Source of the DNA: Costus lasius | Lineage: Eukaryota; Streptophyta; Magnoliopsida; Zingiberales; Costaceae | Reading direction: 5' to 3' | Assembly (NCBI GenBank): GCA_027563935.2 | Contig: CM050453.2 | Coordinates: forward strand, 66,944,018-67,008,017 | DNA: 64,000 bases | Position numbers and translations under genes: made by a program | The notes under the pieces: model-generated | Told to the model about the DNA's origin: nothing | Seen by the model: only the letters and a program-made list of their open reading frames with translations | The model's database searches: none | In this document: positions 23,960 through 36,600 of the stretch, in pieces | Position numbering within the stretch: the first letter of the stretch is position 1 | Layout of the letters: every line of letters starts with the position of its first letter

Positions 23960-25500
23960 GACTTGCAAAACTCGAACGATGTTTTTCATGCTTTTCATGC
24001 TCACATGCCATATTTCAATTTTCGAAAATTGCATGATGTATGGCAAACGATTTTTCTAAGTAGGAAAAATTTAGGGTTTCTCATTTCTATCATCTTTTCA
24101 ATCTCTTTTGGATTTTTGGGTTATTTTTCTTGCATGATTAAAGGATCAAAGGCGCACGTGGTTTTGTCAAGTAGGACGGGCATTGTGTCTTCGGACTGGC
24201 CGGGTCTCTTGAAATCATCATGAAAATTAATCGCGAATAACTAAGAGATTTGTGAGAAGAAGATGAGGAAAAGAAACTGGTTTTATGAAAAATTAAAATT
24301 TCAGATTTTATGTTTTTCATGAGCATGTAGAATTGCATGCGTAAATACCTTGTTTGTGCATAATGTTGTGATCATGAGTCAAGCCCCCTTGCATGCCTGT
24401 GATGTATCCTTGTGCGGCCTGCGTGCCATCTTTTTTTTTATTTTTAAAAAAGTAAGATGAAGATTAAGGGAAGGAGCTTGGTGGTGCATCTTGGATGGTG
24501 GCGCAACCAGCACCCTACTTGGATTGGTGGCGCATGCAAGATGGTGCAAGCTTGCTTGGTGGCGCAAGCATATCATGGACGAGCGTTAGGGCTTGTGAGC
24601 TAGCTATGTTGGACCTTGCAAGATGGCGATTCACACTTGGAGGACCTTGGAGCCAACCTTGAAGTTCAAAATAGAGGTCGGCTAGGTTAGGTCTAGTTCT
24701 TGGGGCTTGAGTCTTAGGTCAAGAGTTGAACCTCCTTCTTGGCATGGGTTGGTTCAATGTCTTGAATAGGTCATGATCACATCATTCTTTTACTGCTTAT
24801 CTTATCTGCTAAAGCATGCCTGTATTGTTTTATCATTATGTTATCACTATAGGAATGCATACCTGTAATGCTAGACATAAGATAAAACTAATTGAGACCT
24901 CAAAAACCCTCATTCAAAATATCAAGTCTAGTAGCCTTCTAACGCGCAGCCCTCACTAAGCTATCGATCAATGGTGTTGTGAACTGTTTCCCACCCTCGT
25001 GGGACACATCCACTTATCTTTAGAAAGTGTGTGGTGGCAATGGTTTCCCTAGTCCGTTTTAACCGGGCGTGCCTTCGCAAGGAAACTCGTTGGCCCTGGG
25101 CATAACGGTTAGGAATGGAGTTGACTAGAAGTTCATATGTGCTGGGCACATGATGAAAGTCTAGAGGCATCATTGAGAGGTTAGGGTTTTAAGCTGTATC
25201 TAGCCCTTGCTGGACATGAAATGCCTAGACTGTTTCAATAAGGGGAATTGCTTGGGGCAATCAGCCGGCGTGACTACCTTAGGAAGCATGGGTTACTTTG
25301 TGCATCTCATCCCACCCTCGTGGGACGCGAAGCCTCATGTGAAATAAGGATCCCATCTCACTAGGAAGTCTTTATCTTCCCGATTGACTTTGTGGGTTGT
25401 CAATTCGATTAAATAGTGGGAGCCATGATCATTTAAAACAAGTCCAGTTTAAATGATCTGAAGTAGTACTGATCTGCTTTTCTTGGTTGTTGTAGAATCA
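23960..25500 (+). other. 5' leader of copia B3
   Basis: 1.5 kb non-coding leader between PBS and gag, similar to B1's leader. Contains the homopolymer stretch 'tttttttttatttttaaaaaa' near 24431. No gene seen. Confidence 0.75.
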
Positions 25501-25998
25501 ATGGCTACGAACACCGACAGATTAACACTGCGATCTCTTCTTGATAAGGAGAAGTTGGTTGGAACCAACTTTATGGACTGGCATCGGAACTTGAGAATAG
25601 CACTCAAGCTCGAGAAGAAGCTGTATGTCCTTAAATAAGCTCTTCCTGCGGCTCCTACGGCTAATGCCAGAACGACAGATAGAGATGCCTTTAGAAGCCA
25701 TCAGGATGACTCTGTGGAGGTAGCATGTCTCATGCTAGACACTATGGCACCTGAACTTCGGGTGCAATATGAGGAGCAAAACGCTTTTCAAATGATTACT
25801 CATTTGAAACAGATGTTCGAGGCTCAGGCTAGAACAGAGAGATATGACACCGCCAAAGCAGTCTTTCGGTGTAAGTTATCTGAGGGTGCACCAGTGAGAC
25901 CCCATGTTCTCAAGATGATTGGGAATGTGGATCATCTCAAGAGGCTTGGACACACCATTGATAACGAGCTGGTTGTGGACCTTATTCTGCAGTCCCTG
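25501..25998 (+). pseudogene. Copia B3 gag, 5' fragment
   Basis: ATG 25501, sequence MATNTDRLTLRSLLDKEKL..., close to B1 Gag. TAA at 25636-25638 breaks it: the Glu-Gln pair of B1 (GAGCAA) has become AAATAA. The same frame then stays open through the conserved Gag core (MITHLKQMFEAQARTERYD) until A2 inserts at 25999, within ILQSL. Any protein made would be a 45-residue stub. Confidence 0.88.
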
Positions 25999-27678
25999 TG
26001 TAGGGTCCCCTTCAAGGGGGAGCGAAACCCTAGAGTGGCGCAAGTAAATTCTTTTGGCAGCGGATAAAGGGTTTCATGAGGATCGCATGTAATATATGTT
26101 CATATGATCAACCTTAAACAATATAAAGATCGGAAGAAGATCATACCAAAGCCATTGATTCGAATGGCGACTTGGAAGTAGAGAGTGATGCCGCTCTCCT
26201 CCAAAGAAGACGCACACAAGAAGATGTCGCCTACTTCCTTTGGCGTTCCTTGTGCTAGCCAGGGCCCAAGGTATCCTTGATCGCTTGAAGGGATGAAGAG
26301 ATCTTTGCTTGGGCGAATTCTCCTTTTCGTCCACCTCCCTTACACCAGAATGCAAGTCTCTCGTCAAAGCCAAGAGAAGGTGACGAGAATAGAATCAAGC
26401 GTTGAGGCGTTAATCCAAGTGGCGCTTATTACTTTCCAAAAATAGCAAGCAATGAAGTCATGCGCCCATGATCTCAAAACCGATCAAAACGCCTCAAGCT
26501 TTGAACCATGCGTTCACACATGTGAACCGGTTCAATTTTGGTCTGGTTCAAAGACCAATTAACCCAAGCTATTTGGTCTAGATCACATTAAACCCTAAGG
26601 TTCCAGATCTAACCGTTCATCTCTTGATGCTCCTGATCTGACCGATCTAGCATCAATTCTCTCGATCAAAGCTTACCGATCTCAAGCCCTAATCAATCAA
26701 ACATGATCAGACCAGATCTCACTCACAATCAGAGATTAAATCCCTTTAAACTGAACCCTGACAATTCAGTCCACACGATCTGACTTAAGTAAGCCATATC
26801 ATCAAATTGTGCGACCCTGAGGGTTTCCTTTAAATGTCGGTAACGATAACTTACGTTATCACGATCAGTGAGGGGTATCTAGCAACACATCACTGTCTCC
26901 CGATATAAAAGAAAGAGTCTTCCAAGACTACACCCAAACCATAGCACAAGTGTGAATCAACTCACTAGGCATACATAGATTCCTTTGCCACTGGATGTTC
27001 TTATTGGACAAGCGTGTCAAGCCTGTAGCTCCAATATGATGAGCATGATTAGATCAGATGAACATAGTCACCTGGGTATGGCCATACACTTTCTCAATCA
27101 TCTCATTCAGGGGAGCCCCCTTTAGAACATCACACTCCAATCAAGGAGACGGCAATCCTATATCTATCACTAGTGTCCTAACCTGACTCATGATCATTAT
27201 CCAAGATAGTCTATAACCATTATGTTTCAAATGATATTGAACTACCTCAAAACAATGACAATCATCATTTAGAAACACAAGTGATCTCAAGTCAGAGGAC
27301 ATGTGCCACTTGATGCATACAAGGATTATTCACATTGTGACAAGCAATTGAATATCCTAGTAGGGTCTGTCCAGTACATCAAATGTACCCATGAGTCTAC
27401 ATCTTATTCCATGCTCGAAGCATCCTATAAGATTAGAACACATATTAGTCTCAATCATATCAAGGCTGTCTCATGTTCACCAAGATATCTCGACTAAGGA
27501 CATAGAGCATGTCAGCTTAGCTGAACAGCATTGAGACATTATTCAGAAGTACACTTATTGCAGCAGACAATATAACAAACTGAATAACAACCATTGCCTT
27601 TATAAACATATGAGTTTGTACATGATACTGAAAGAATCCCAAGGCCTCAAACATTAGCCTTAAGGGCATACCCCAACA
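25999..27678 (-). repeat. 3' LTR of copia A2
   Basis: 1680 bp, TGTTGGGGTATGCCC (27678) to CTACA (25999) on the minus strand. The last 25 bases hold a CCCC-TTCAA-GGGG hairpin. Confidence 0.9.
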
Positions 27679-27690
27679 ATCTCCCACTTG
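27679..27690 (-). other. Polypurine tract of A2
   Basis: Minus strand CAAGTGGGAGAT directly before the LTR start; the pol stop lies only about 20 bp from the LTR. Confidence 0.85.
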
Positions 27691-27698
27691 CACTTAAT

Positions 27699-30600
27699 CT
27701 AATGGTTGAGAAATCTCAAACCCATATTATTACAGTGTTTCTCATGCTTCTGCTGCGCCAGAGGCTTGGTAAGCGGGTCAGCCAGATTGTCATCTGTATG
27801 AACCTTGCAGACTTTGATCTCGCCTCGATCAATGATCTCCCGGATCAAATGAAACCGTCTCTGTATGTGCTTGGACTTCTGGTGCGACCGTGGTTCCTTT
27901 GCTTGTGCTATTGCTCCAGTGTTATCACAGAAGATAACCAAAGGATCAGCACTCGAAGGAACAACACCAAGTTCCTGAATGAACTTTCGAATCCACACTG
28001 CCTCCTTAGATGCTTCCGAGGCTGCAACATACTCGGCTTCTGTTGTGGAATCAGCAACAATAGACTGTTTGAAACTTTTCCACACCACTGCTCCTCCATT
28101 CAAGCTAAAAACATAGCCTGATTGCGATCGGAAATCATCCTGGTCCGATTGGAACGAAGCGTCAGTATATCCTTCTATACTGAGTTCTTCCTGACCACCA
28201 TATATCAAGAACATATCTTTGGTCCTCCGCAGATATTTTAAAATGTTCTTGACTGCAATCCAGTGCGCCTGACCTGGATTACTTTGGAATCGACTGGTCA
28301 CGCTTAACCCGTAAGCGACGTCAGGGCGAGTACACAACATCGCATACATAATGGACCCAATAGCCGAAGCATAAGGCGTATTGTCCATTTCATCTTTCTG
28401 AGTCAGTATTTGTGGACACTGACTCTTTGAAAGATTCAGACCATGTCTGACTGGAAGATATCCTCTTTTAGAATTCTCTAAATGGAATCTCTCCAGGACC
28501 TTATCGATGTAAGTACTCTGGCACAGCCCGAGAAGCCTCTTAGATCTATCCCTGTAGATCTTCACACCTAATACATAGGCTGCTTCTCCTAAATCTTTCA
28601 TCTGGAAACATTTCCTTAACCATGCTTTAACAGCATGCAGTTCAGGAATATCGTTTCCAATGATTAAGATATCATCGACGTAGAGGACTAGGAAAGTAAT
28701 CACGCTCCCACTAAACCTCTTATATACACACGGGTCATCTTCGTTCTTGATGAAACCAAACTCACAGATTGATTCATCAAAACGTATATTCCAGCTTCTA
28801 GATGCTTGCTTAAGTCCATAAATAGACTTCTTTAACTTGCATATTTTATGACGATCTGATGGATTGGTGAAACCTTCAGGTTGTGTCATATACACATCCT
28901 CATCCAGTTTTCCATTAAGGAAAGCGGTCTTCACATCCATTTGCCAGATCTCATAATCATAATATGCCGCTATCGCAAGTATAATCCGAATAGACTTGAA
29001 CATGGCTATAGGAGAGAAAGTTTCATCATAATCTATCCCGTAGATTTGTTTGAAACCTTTCGCAACTAGCCTGCCTTTATAGGTAACCACGTTACCATCC
29101 ATGTCAATCTTCTTCTTGAAGATCCATTTACAGCCTATAGGGATTACTCCCTGAGGCGGATCAACCAAATCCCAGACTTGGTTATCTGACATGGAGTCCA
29201 TCTCGGCTCGCATAGCTTCAAGCCATCTAGCTGAAACCGGTCCACTGACCGCATCCGCATAAGTTAGGGGTTCATCATTATCAATGATGTAGACTCCGTC
29301 ATAGCGCTCAGGCTGTCGACGGATCCTTCCCGATCTTCACGGTTCCTGTGATATCTGAGCCTCAGGTTGTTCAATAACCTGTTCTACTGGCTCAGGCTCA
29401 TCCAACTGTGCTTGACTACTTTGTCCTTCCTCTGGATATTCATCCAGCTTTATTTCTCTCCCACTGGCCTCTTGCAGAAGAAACTCCTTCTCAAGAAAAA
29501 TAGCCGTCCGAGCAACAAATACCTTGTTCTCTTTGGGATCGTAGAAATAATAACCCTTAGTTTCCTTAGGGTAACCGACAAAGATGCATTTCTCAGATCT
29601 GCTCTCTAGTTTCCCAGAGGCGAGCTTTTTGACATAAGCCTCGCAACCCCAGATCTTGATAAATGTCAAGCTAGGCTGTTTCCCATACCATAACTCATAT
29701 GGAGTCTTTGAAACTGCCTTGGATGGCACTCGGTTTAGTACCTTTGCAGCTGTTTCCAGTGCAAATCCCCAAAAGGAGTAAGGTAGAGCAGCCTGACTCA
29801 TCATAGAACGAACCATATCAAGTAATGTTCTATTTCTCCTCTCGGACGCACCATTCCATTGCGGTGTTCCTGGCGGAGTGAGCTGTGAGATAATCCCACA
29901 CTCCTTCAGATAGTCAGTAAATTCTCGACTTAGGTATTTACCACCTCGATCAGAATGAAGTGCCTTGATATTTCGGCCTAGCTGATTTTGTACTTCATTT
30001 TTGAACTCTTTGAACTTGTCAAAAGATTCACTTTTATGTCTCATTAGATAGACATACCCATATCTACTGAAATCATCAGTAAAGGTGATGAAGTATGAAT
30101 AGCCACCTCTGGCATGTTTACTAAATGGCCCACACACATCACTGTGTATAAGGTCAAGTAAACCTGAAGCCCTTTGACCTTTGTTAGGAAAAGGAGACTT
30201 CGTCATTTTACCCAATAAACAAGCTTTGCATGTATCTATCTCCTCATAGGAGAATGATCCCAGCAGTCCATGATCATGCAACCGCTTAATGCGTTTCTTG
30301 TTAATATGGCCTAAACGACTATGCCATAACAAGGTGCTGTCATCAGCATACTTGGCTTTCTTATTATCAATGTTTTGTATAGAACATTCCATGTCCAACA
30401 TGAATAACCCATTGTTAATTGATCCAGTAGCATAAACAATATTATCTAAAGAAAGAACACACTTTGAAATATTGCATTCAAAGGAAAAACCTCTCCTGAC
30501 AAGAGCAGGAATGGAGATAATATTTTTAGTAATGCTTGGTACAAAGTAACAATTGTTTAGTTCTAATACAAGTCCAGATGGTAATGAGATGTAATATTCT

Positions 30601-31067
30601 CCTACAGCAACAGCAGCAACCCGTGCCCCGTTTCCAACTCGTAGGTCCACCTCATGCTGTCCCACCTGTCTTCTTCTCTTGAGTTCCTGTACATTTGAAC
30701 AAATGTGAACTCCACATGCAGTGTCCAACACCCATGAAATAGAAGAAGAGGATATCATGACTTCAGTCACGAAAATACCTGAGCCGGAAGCGATGCTTCC
30801 CTTCTTGTCTCCTTGGAGCGCTTTACAGTCCTTTTTCCAGTGACCCAGCTGGCCACAGTGGAAACATCTGTATTCCTTGCTCCGCTTAACCTTCTGTTTC
30901 AGAGCCTTGTTGTAATTCTTGATAGGGGCTTTGCCCTTCTTCCCCTTCTTCTTGTTCCTGGAAGGAAACATCAAGACAGAGGTTGAAGGCTTTCCCTTTA
31001 GAGTTTCCTCTGTAGTCAAGAGCATATTCAGCAACTCTGCCGGAGTACAGTCGATCTTGTTCATATT
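27699..31067 (-). pseudogene. Copia A2 gag(partial)-PR-INT-RT-RH, one nonsense codon
   Basis: One reading frame: 31067-29340 encodes the end of Gag with zinc knuckle CFHCGQLGHWKKDC, protease (DTACG), integrase zinc region (HINKKRIKRLH) and D/D/E core. TGA at 29337-29339 replaces the CGA (Arg) found in A4, in the linker between INT and RT. The same frame then runs 29336-27702 through RT (YVDD at 28671-28682) and RNase H (YTDASFQSD, STTEAEYVA) to TAG 27699-27701. Gag's N-terminus is removed by the G2 insertion. Apart from that insertion, the single stop is the only lesion I see. Confidence 0.92.
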
Positions 31068-31949
31068 TGTCACATCCCGTTATCTTAACCCCAAACAAGC
31101 AACACAAGTCATAGAGAAACAGGATGTTATCATACAAGATCGATTCACATGCTAGGTAAAACCAAGTTCAAGAAAACACGATCTGAAAATTTTCGAGAAT
31201 CCATACATAGAATCTCAGCGAAAACACAATTTCAGAAATGTACCTGCCACCACGCAATACTTGCACTAGACATATGCAAGTTCACATTTATATCAAATCC
31301 GTTTGCAAAAATACCAATCGACTCAAATTGGAAACCAAAGTCACAATGTCGATTCTATAAACTCATGAAACTAACATGAATAATACCAAACACCGAAACC
31401 AGGCCAAAGCCCGCGGTGACACAAAAATCAAAACTTCAAAACTTAAAACTGCCACAACCGGCAACACAAGTTCACATAATTCGGCCACAACCGGCCCCAG
31501 TTAATTAAGCACAAAAGTCTTATACATTAACCAGCATAATATCCATATCAACGCTAACTCAAGAAATGCGCCCCTGCTCTACACCTGAAAATAGTGAGGG
31601 AGTGAGCTACACAGCCCAGTGAGTGGATAGTCTCAAACGACCATCCATAACATACACTCAAAAATACATGCAGATTATTTTAAAAACATTTAACAGAATA
31701 TCATGTCAACATATAACAAAATTAAAGGACAGAACTCATATAAAACAATCAGGTGTAAACTGCTAAGACATCATTGTCACCAAAGAGTAACCAGGGTTCT
31801 AGAGCTATACTCTAAACCAACTAATGACTTAATTGACCTAGTTGTCCAGCATAATCAATAGTGACCATTATGGTCCAACCCGGCTTTAGCCTAAGCACTG
31901 GGAGAAGCCTGCAAATCACATGCAACATATATACATGGACAGTGTGTAG

Positions 31950-32095
31950 ACTCAAGAGGTAATCACCACCTGGTCAAGATGTGATACCTTGATCTACACC
32001 ACCCCATAATCACAAAAATCTAAGCGTCTAAGAGTGATGACATCAAGAGGTGGCCCCTGTCCGACCAAGACATGGCACTTTGCGTCTTATATCAC
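31950..32095. repeat. Two diverged units of the gypsy 77-bp LTR repeat
   Basis: Copies starting near 31950 and 32042, homologous to the four-unit array of G1. Confidence 0.75.
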
Positions 32096-32364
32096 TCGTT
32101 CTCCCAAAGGGTTCCTTAACTGGACAACACCAGACACATCTTATATCTTATTTCACAAAAGTGGACTCCTAAGTGTCAACTAAACTCTAGGATAGTCATT
32201 TTTATCACAATAATCACATCAGGCAGGCTGAACAACAACCCCCTCACATATCACAATACAGGGCTGAAATCTCCAACCCTTAACATATCACATATAGACT
32301 ATCCCCTTGAGTACACAGTTACACTTAGCCTTAGTCCTAACCATTCCATGACCACAACACATAT

Positions 32365-32468
32365 TATTCGAAAATCACATAACCACATAATATTCGAAAA
32401 TCACATAACCACATAATATTCAAAAATCACATAATCACATAATATTCAAAAATCACATAATCACATAG
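32365..32468. repeat. 26-bp tandem repeat in G2 LTR
   Basis: Four units begin TATTC(G/A)AAAATCACATAA at 32365, 32391, 32417 and 32443. Confidence 0.88.
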
Positions 32469-32828
32469 TAGTGTAGTCCTTAGGTTTCATGCTGATTAGT
32501 TCAGTCTAACCTTGCTATGTTATCACCCAAGTTTCTCAAACAAAGATACATGGCCATAAATATATGACCATAATATGTAACATGCTACACACATAAAGAA
32601 ACATTCATGGATTGCATTTAACAAGCATCCACAAAATCAACATAAAATTAAAACATGTATTCTTACAAACTACTTTACAAATTACTACATGTAACCCACG
32701 GTTTCTACAACATATTATCTACCTAAATCTTAAACCTTAGTTAACAAGAATTTCAAGAATATCTACTTAAAATTTAAAACCATAATTAATAAGAGATTCA
32801 TGCAAGCTACTTAAATTCCATGTAAGAA

Positions 32829-32952
32829 ATATCAAAATTTCGGTTTTCATAAGTAATATCAAGATTTCGGTTTTCATAAGTAATATCAAGATTTCGGTTT
32901 TCATAAGAATATCAAGATTTCGGTTTTCATAAGAATATCAAGATTTCGGTTT
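32829..32952. repeat. 26/27-bp tandem repeat in G2 LTR
   Basis: Five units ATATCAAGATTTCGGTTTTC at 32829, 32856, 32883, 32909 and 32935. G1 has only loosely related ATTCGGTTTTCATGG copies. Confidence 0.88.
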
Positions 32953-33620
32953 ACAACATGGTAAAGTTTCCAAGAAATCAAATGTATCATGTAACACAAA
33001 CACAACCAAATTGATAGATCTAATAAGACACTCCACTCACCTCAACCGAGAATACCAAGATGAAGATCTCTCCAAAATTTTCGTCTAAAGCCTTGAAGTG
33101 ATCCTAGAAAGACGCCAACAATGGAAAAGAAACGCCTCCAAACACCAAAGACGCCGGCCAAAAAGAAGAGGAAGAAGAAGATCGTCTCCAAGCCTCCAAG
33201 AATCGCCAACTCTTACCCTAGCCGTCGTCCAAGGTTTTCCTCAAGCCAAAAATCGCCAACTTTCCTTCCCTAACCCCAATTACCCACTTAAAATTTGGGT
33301 TTTTTTTTTTTTTTTAATTTTTAACCCGCTAACTAATTAATTCAAATCCATCTAATTTAAGTGCAAACCCAATAACTAATTAATTTAACCATTAACTAAC
33401 AATTTAACCATTTACTTAAACGAAAATCCAATAAGGATTAACTTAACATCCAATAAGGTCTATTTAATTAATTACAAATTAACAATCAATAAGCCAGTTA
33501 ATTAACATCCAATAAGCTAGTTAATTAACATCCAATACTGCTTAACGTAATATCCACAGTCAATGATTTTATTTAAATCAAAATAATACTTACCAGGACT
33601 TAAGATCCTTGGATCTTACA

Positions 33621-33633
33621 TCCCTCCCTCCTT
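33621..33633 (-). other. Polypurine tract of G2
   Basis: Minus strand AAGGAGGGAGGGA before the 3' LTR, identical to G1. Confidence 0.9.
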
Positions 33634-33649
33634 ATAAAGCTTTAGTCCT

Positions 33650-36600
33650 CTAAAGCTCAACATTCATATCATCAAAAAGATAAGCATAAAACTTCCTCAT
33701 ATCAGCTTCAGTCTCCCAAGTCGCCTCCTCAACCGACTGATTTCCCCAGATAACCTTTACCAAAGGTATAGACTTATTCCTCAGAACCTTATCCTTTCTA
33801 TCAACAATCCGGAGAGGTCTTTCTTCAAAGGTCAAATCACTCTGAATCTGAAGAGGTTCCAACTCCAATACATGAGATGGATCAGGATGATATTTCCTCA
33901 AAGCAGAAACATGGAACACATTATGCACATGATCCATAGCAGGAGGTAAAGCTAACCTGTAAGCCACTGGACCAACTCTCTCAATAATGTCAAAAGGGCC
34001 TACAAACCTAGGGCTCAACTTGCCCTTTTTGCCAAACCTCATAACACCCTTAGTAGGTGACACCTTTAAGAAAACATGATCCCCTACCATAAACTCCAAG
34101 GGACGACGACGGTCATCAGCATAACTCTTCTGTCTGTCCCGAGAAATCTTCAGTTTATTCTGTATCTCTCTGACCTTATCAGTAGTCTCCTGAACTGCAT
34201 CAGATCTCAAAATCATTCTGTCACCAGTTTCCTCCCAACACAAGGGAGTCCTACACCTTCTCCCATACAAAGCCTCATAAGGAGCCATCTGAATACTGGA
34301 GTGGAAACTATTATTATAAGTGAACTCTATCAAAGATAGATCCCGGTTCCACTCAGAACTCCAATCAACCACATAAGCTCTCAGCAGGTCTTCTAGAGTC
34401 TGTATAGTACGCTCCGTCTGGCCATCAGACTGAGGATGGTATGCTGTACTAAAACTCAACTTAGTACCCAAACCCTCCTGTAAGCTCTTCCAAAACCTGG
34501 ACAGAAATCGAGAGTCCCTATCAGACACAATATCAACAGGCACTCCATGCAGTCTGACTATCTCATCAATATACAATCTAGCCAGTCTCTCTAAAGGATA
34601 AGTCATCTTGATCGGGAGAAAGTGGGCTGATTTAGTGAGTCTATCAACAATCACCCAAATAGCATCATGACCCAATCTGGTTCAGGGCAAACCACACACA
34701 AAATCCATACTGATGCATTCCCACTTCCACTCAGGAATAGGAAGGGGCTACAACAAACCACCAGGCTTCTGGTGTTCAGCCTTTACCGTCTGACAGGTTA
34801 AACACCTAGAGACAAAATCAAATACTTCTTTCTTCATACCCGGCCACCAAAAGCTCTTCTTGAGGTCCTGATACATCTTAGTTACACCAGGATGTAGAGA
34901 ATATTTGGAGTTATGGCTGTCCTCCAATATTTCTTTCCTCAAGCTCGGTTCCTCAGGGACACACACCCTTCCACGAAACCGAAGAACACCATCATCAGAC
35001 AAGCTAAAATCCTGAACTGTACCCGCAACCAAACTATCCCTGATCTGAACTAATTTCGGATCCACTGACTGCTGATCTCTGATTTTCTGCAACAAAGCAG
35101 ACTGTACTCTGAGGAAAGCCACATAACCCGACTGAACTCTAGGAGAAACACTGATCCTGAGATCGCTGAACTCCTGAAGTAACTGCCACTCACTGACCCG
35201 TAGTGCCGCTACTAAAGTTACTGGATGTCTGCTCAGTGCATCAGCCACTACATTAGCCTTTCCAGCCTGATACTGAATAGCGAAGTCATAGTCTTTGATC
35301 AACTCCATCCATCTTCTTTGTCTCATGTTCAACTCCTTCTGAGTGAAGATGTACTTGAGACTCTGGTGGTCAGTGAACAGATCAAACTCTTGACCCAACA
35401 AATAGTGATGCCATATCTTCAGAGCAAAGACTACGGCCGCCAACTCTAAGTCATGAGTAGGGTAGTTCAACTCATACTCCTTCAGTTGTCTCGAAGCATA
35501 GGCTACCACAGAACCCTTCTGCATCAAGACACAACCCAACCCTTTGCCCGAAGCATCCGTATAGACAGTAAACCTTTCCCCATCACTAGGAATAATGAGG
35601 ATCGGTGTACTAGTCAACCTCCTCTTCAGTTCCTGAAAGCTCTCTTAACACTTGTCATCCCAATTAAACTTGGCCTCCTTTCTGTCAATTTAGTTAAAGG
35701 ACCCGCCAGCTTGGAGAATCCCTCAACAAACCTCCGGTAGTAACCTGCTAAACCTAGGAAACTTCTGATCTCAGTAGCACTAGTCGGTCTTCCCCAATCA
35801 AGGATGGCTTGCACTTTAACTAGATCCACAGACACCCCCTGACCAGAAATCACATGCCCAAGGAAGCTGATCTTTTCTAGCCAAAACTCACACTTACTAG
35901 CCTTGGCATATAATCGGTTCTTCCTCAGGATCTCCAGCACTCTGCGCAAGTCACTGACATGATCCGAAGTAGTCCGAGAGTACACCAAGATATCATCTAT
36001 GAAGACTACCACACATGAATCAAGTAATTCATGAAATACCCTGTTCATCAAATCCATGAAGACAGCAGGTGCATTCGTCAGTCCAAAAGGCATAACAAGA
36101 AATTCAAAATGCCCATACCTGGTCCTGAAAGCAGTCTTAAATATATCCTCATCCTTGACCCTAAGCTGGTAATACCCTGATCTCAGGTCAATCTTAGAGA
36201 ACACTGTCGCTCCCTGTAATTGATCAAATAGATCATCAATTCTGGGGAGAGGATACTTATTCTTGATAGTCACTTGGTTCAGTTGCCTATAGTCTATACA
36301 CATCCTCAGGGTTCCATCTTTCTTCTTTACAAACAGCACTGGCGCTCCCCAGGGGGAAGCACTAGGCCGGATGTAACCTTTTTCCAGCAATTCCTCCAGT
36401 TGCTTCTTAAGCTCGGCCAACTCTGAAGTAGCCATGCGGTAAGGAGCTCTGGAGATAGGTGCAGTACCTGGCACCAACTCAATGCCAAACTCTACCTCTC
36501 GTATTGGTGGCAAGCCTGAAAATTCCTCAGAGAACACATCAGGAAACTCTTTCACCACCGCCATCTGAGTCAAATCAGAAGTAGAATCATCCTGCACCTT

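Larger units (their letters stand above)
21965..25998 (+). mobile_element. Copia retrotransposon B3, 5' part
   Basis: 5' LTR, PBS, leader and the first 166 codons of gag on the plus strand. It is interrupted by A2 at 25999, and the rest is not in the window. It starts inside B1's integrase. Its terminal dinucleotide is TA instead of TG. Confidence 0.82.
25999..31067 (-). mobile_element. Copia retrotransposon A2, 3' two-thirds
   Basis: 3' LTR, PPT and a pol-to-gag frame on the minus strand, cut at 31067 by G2. The missing gag start, leader and 5' LTR do not reappear on the far side of G2, so they were deleted or moved. Left flank CCCTG is the probable target duplication, but its partner is gone. 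Confidence 0.88.
31068..33620 (-). repeat. 3' LTR of gypsy G2
   Basis: 2553 bp, TGTAAGATCC (33620) to GATGTGACA (31068) on the minus strand. About 770 bp shorter than the G1 LTR, partly because of fewer tandem units. Confidence 0.93.

Noticed and set aside
32829..32952. CRISPR-like regular repeats
   Set aside because: Units abut without unique spacers and lie inside a gypsy LTR of a plant genome; simple tandem repeats.
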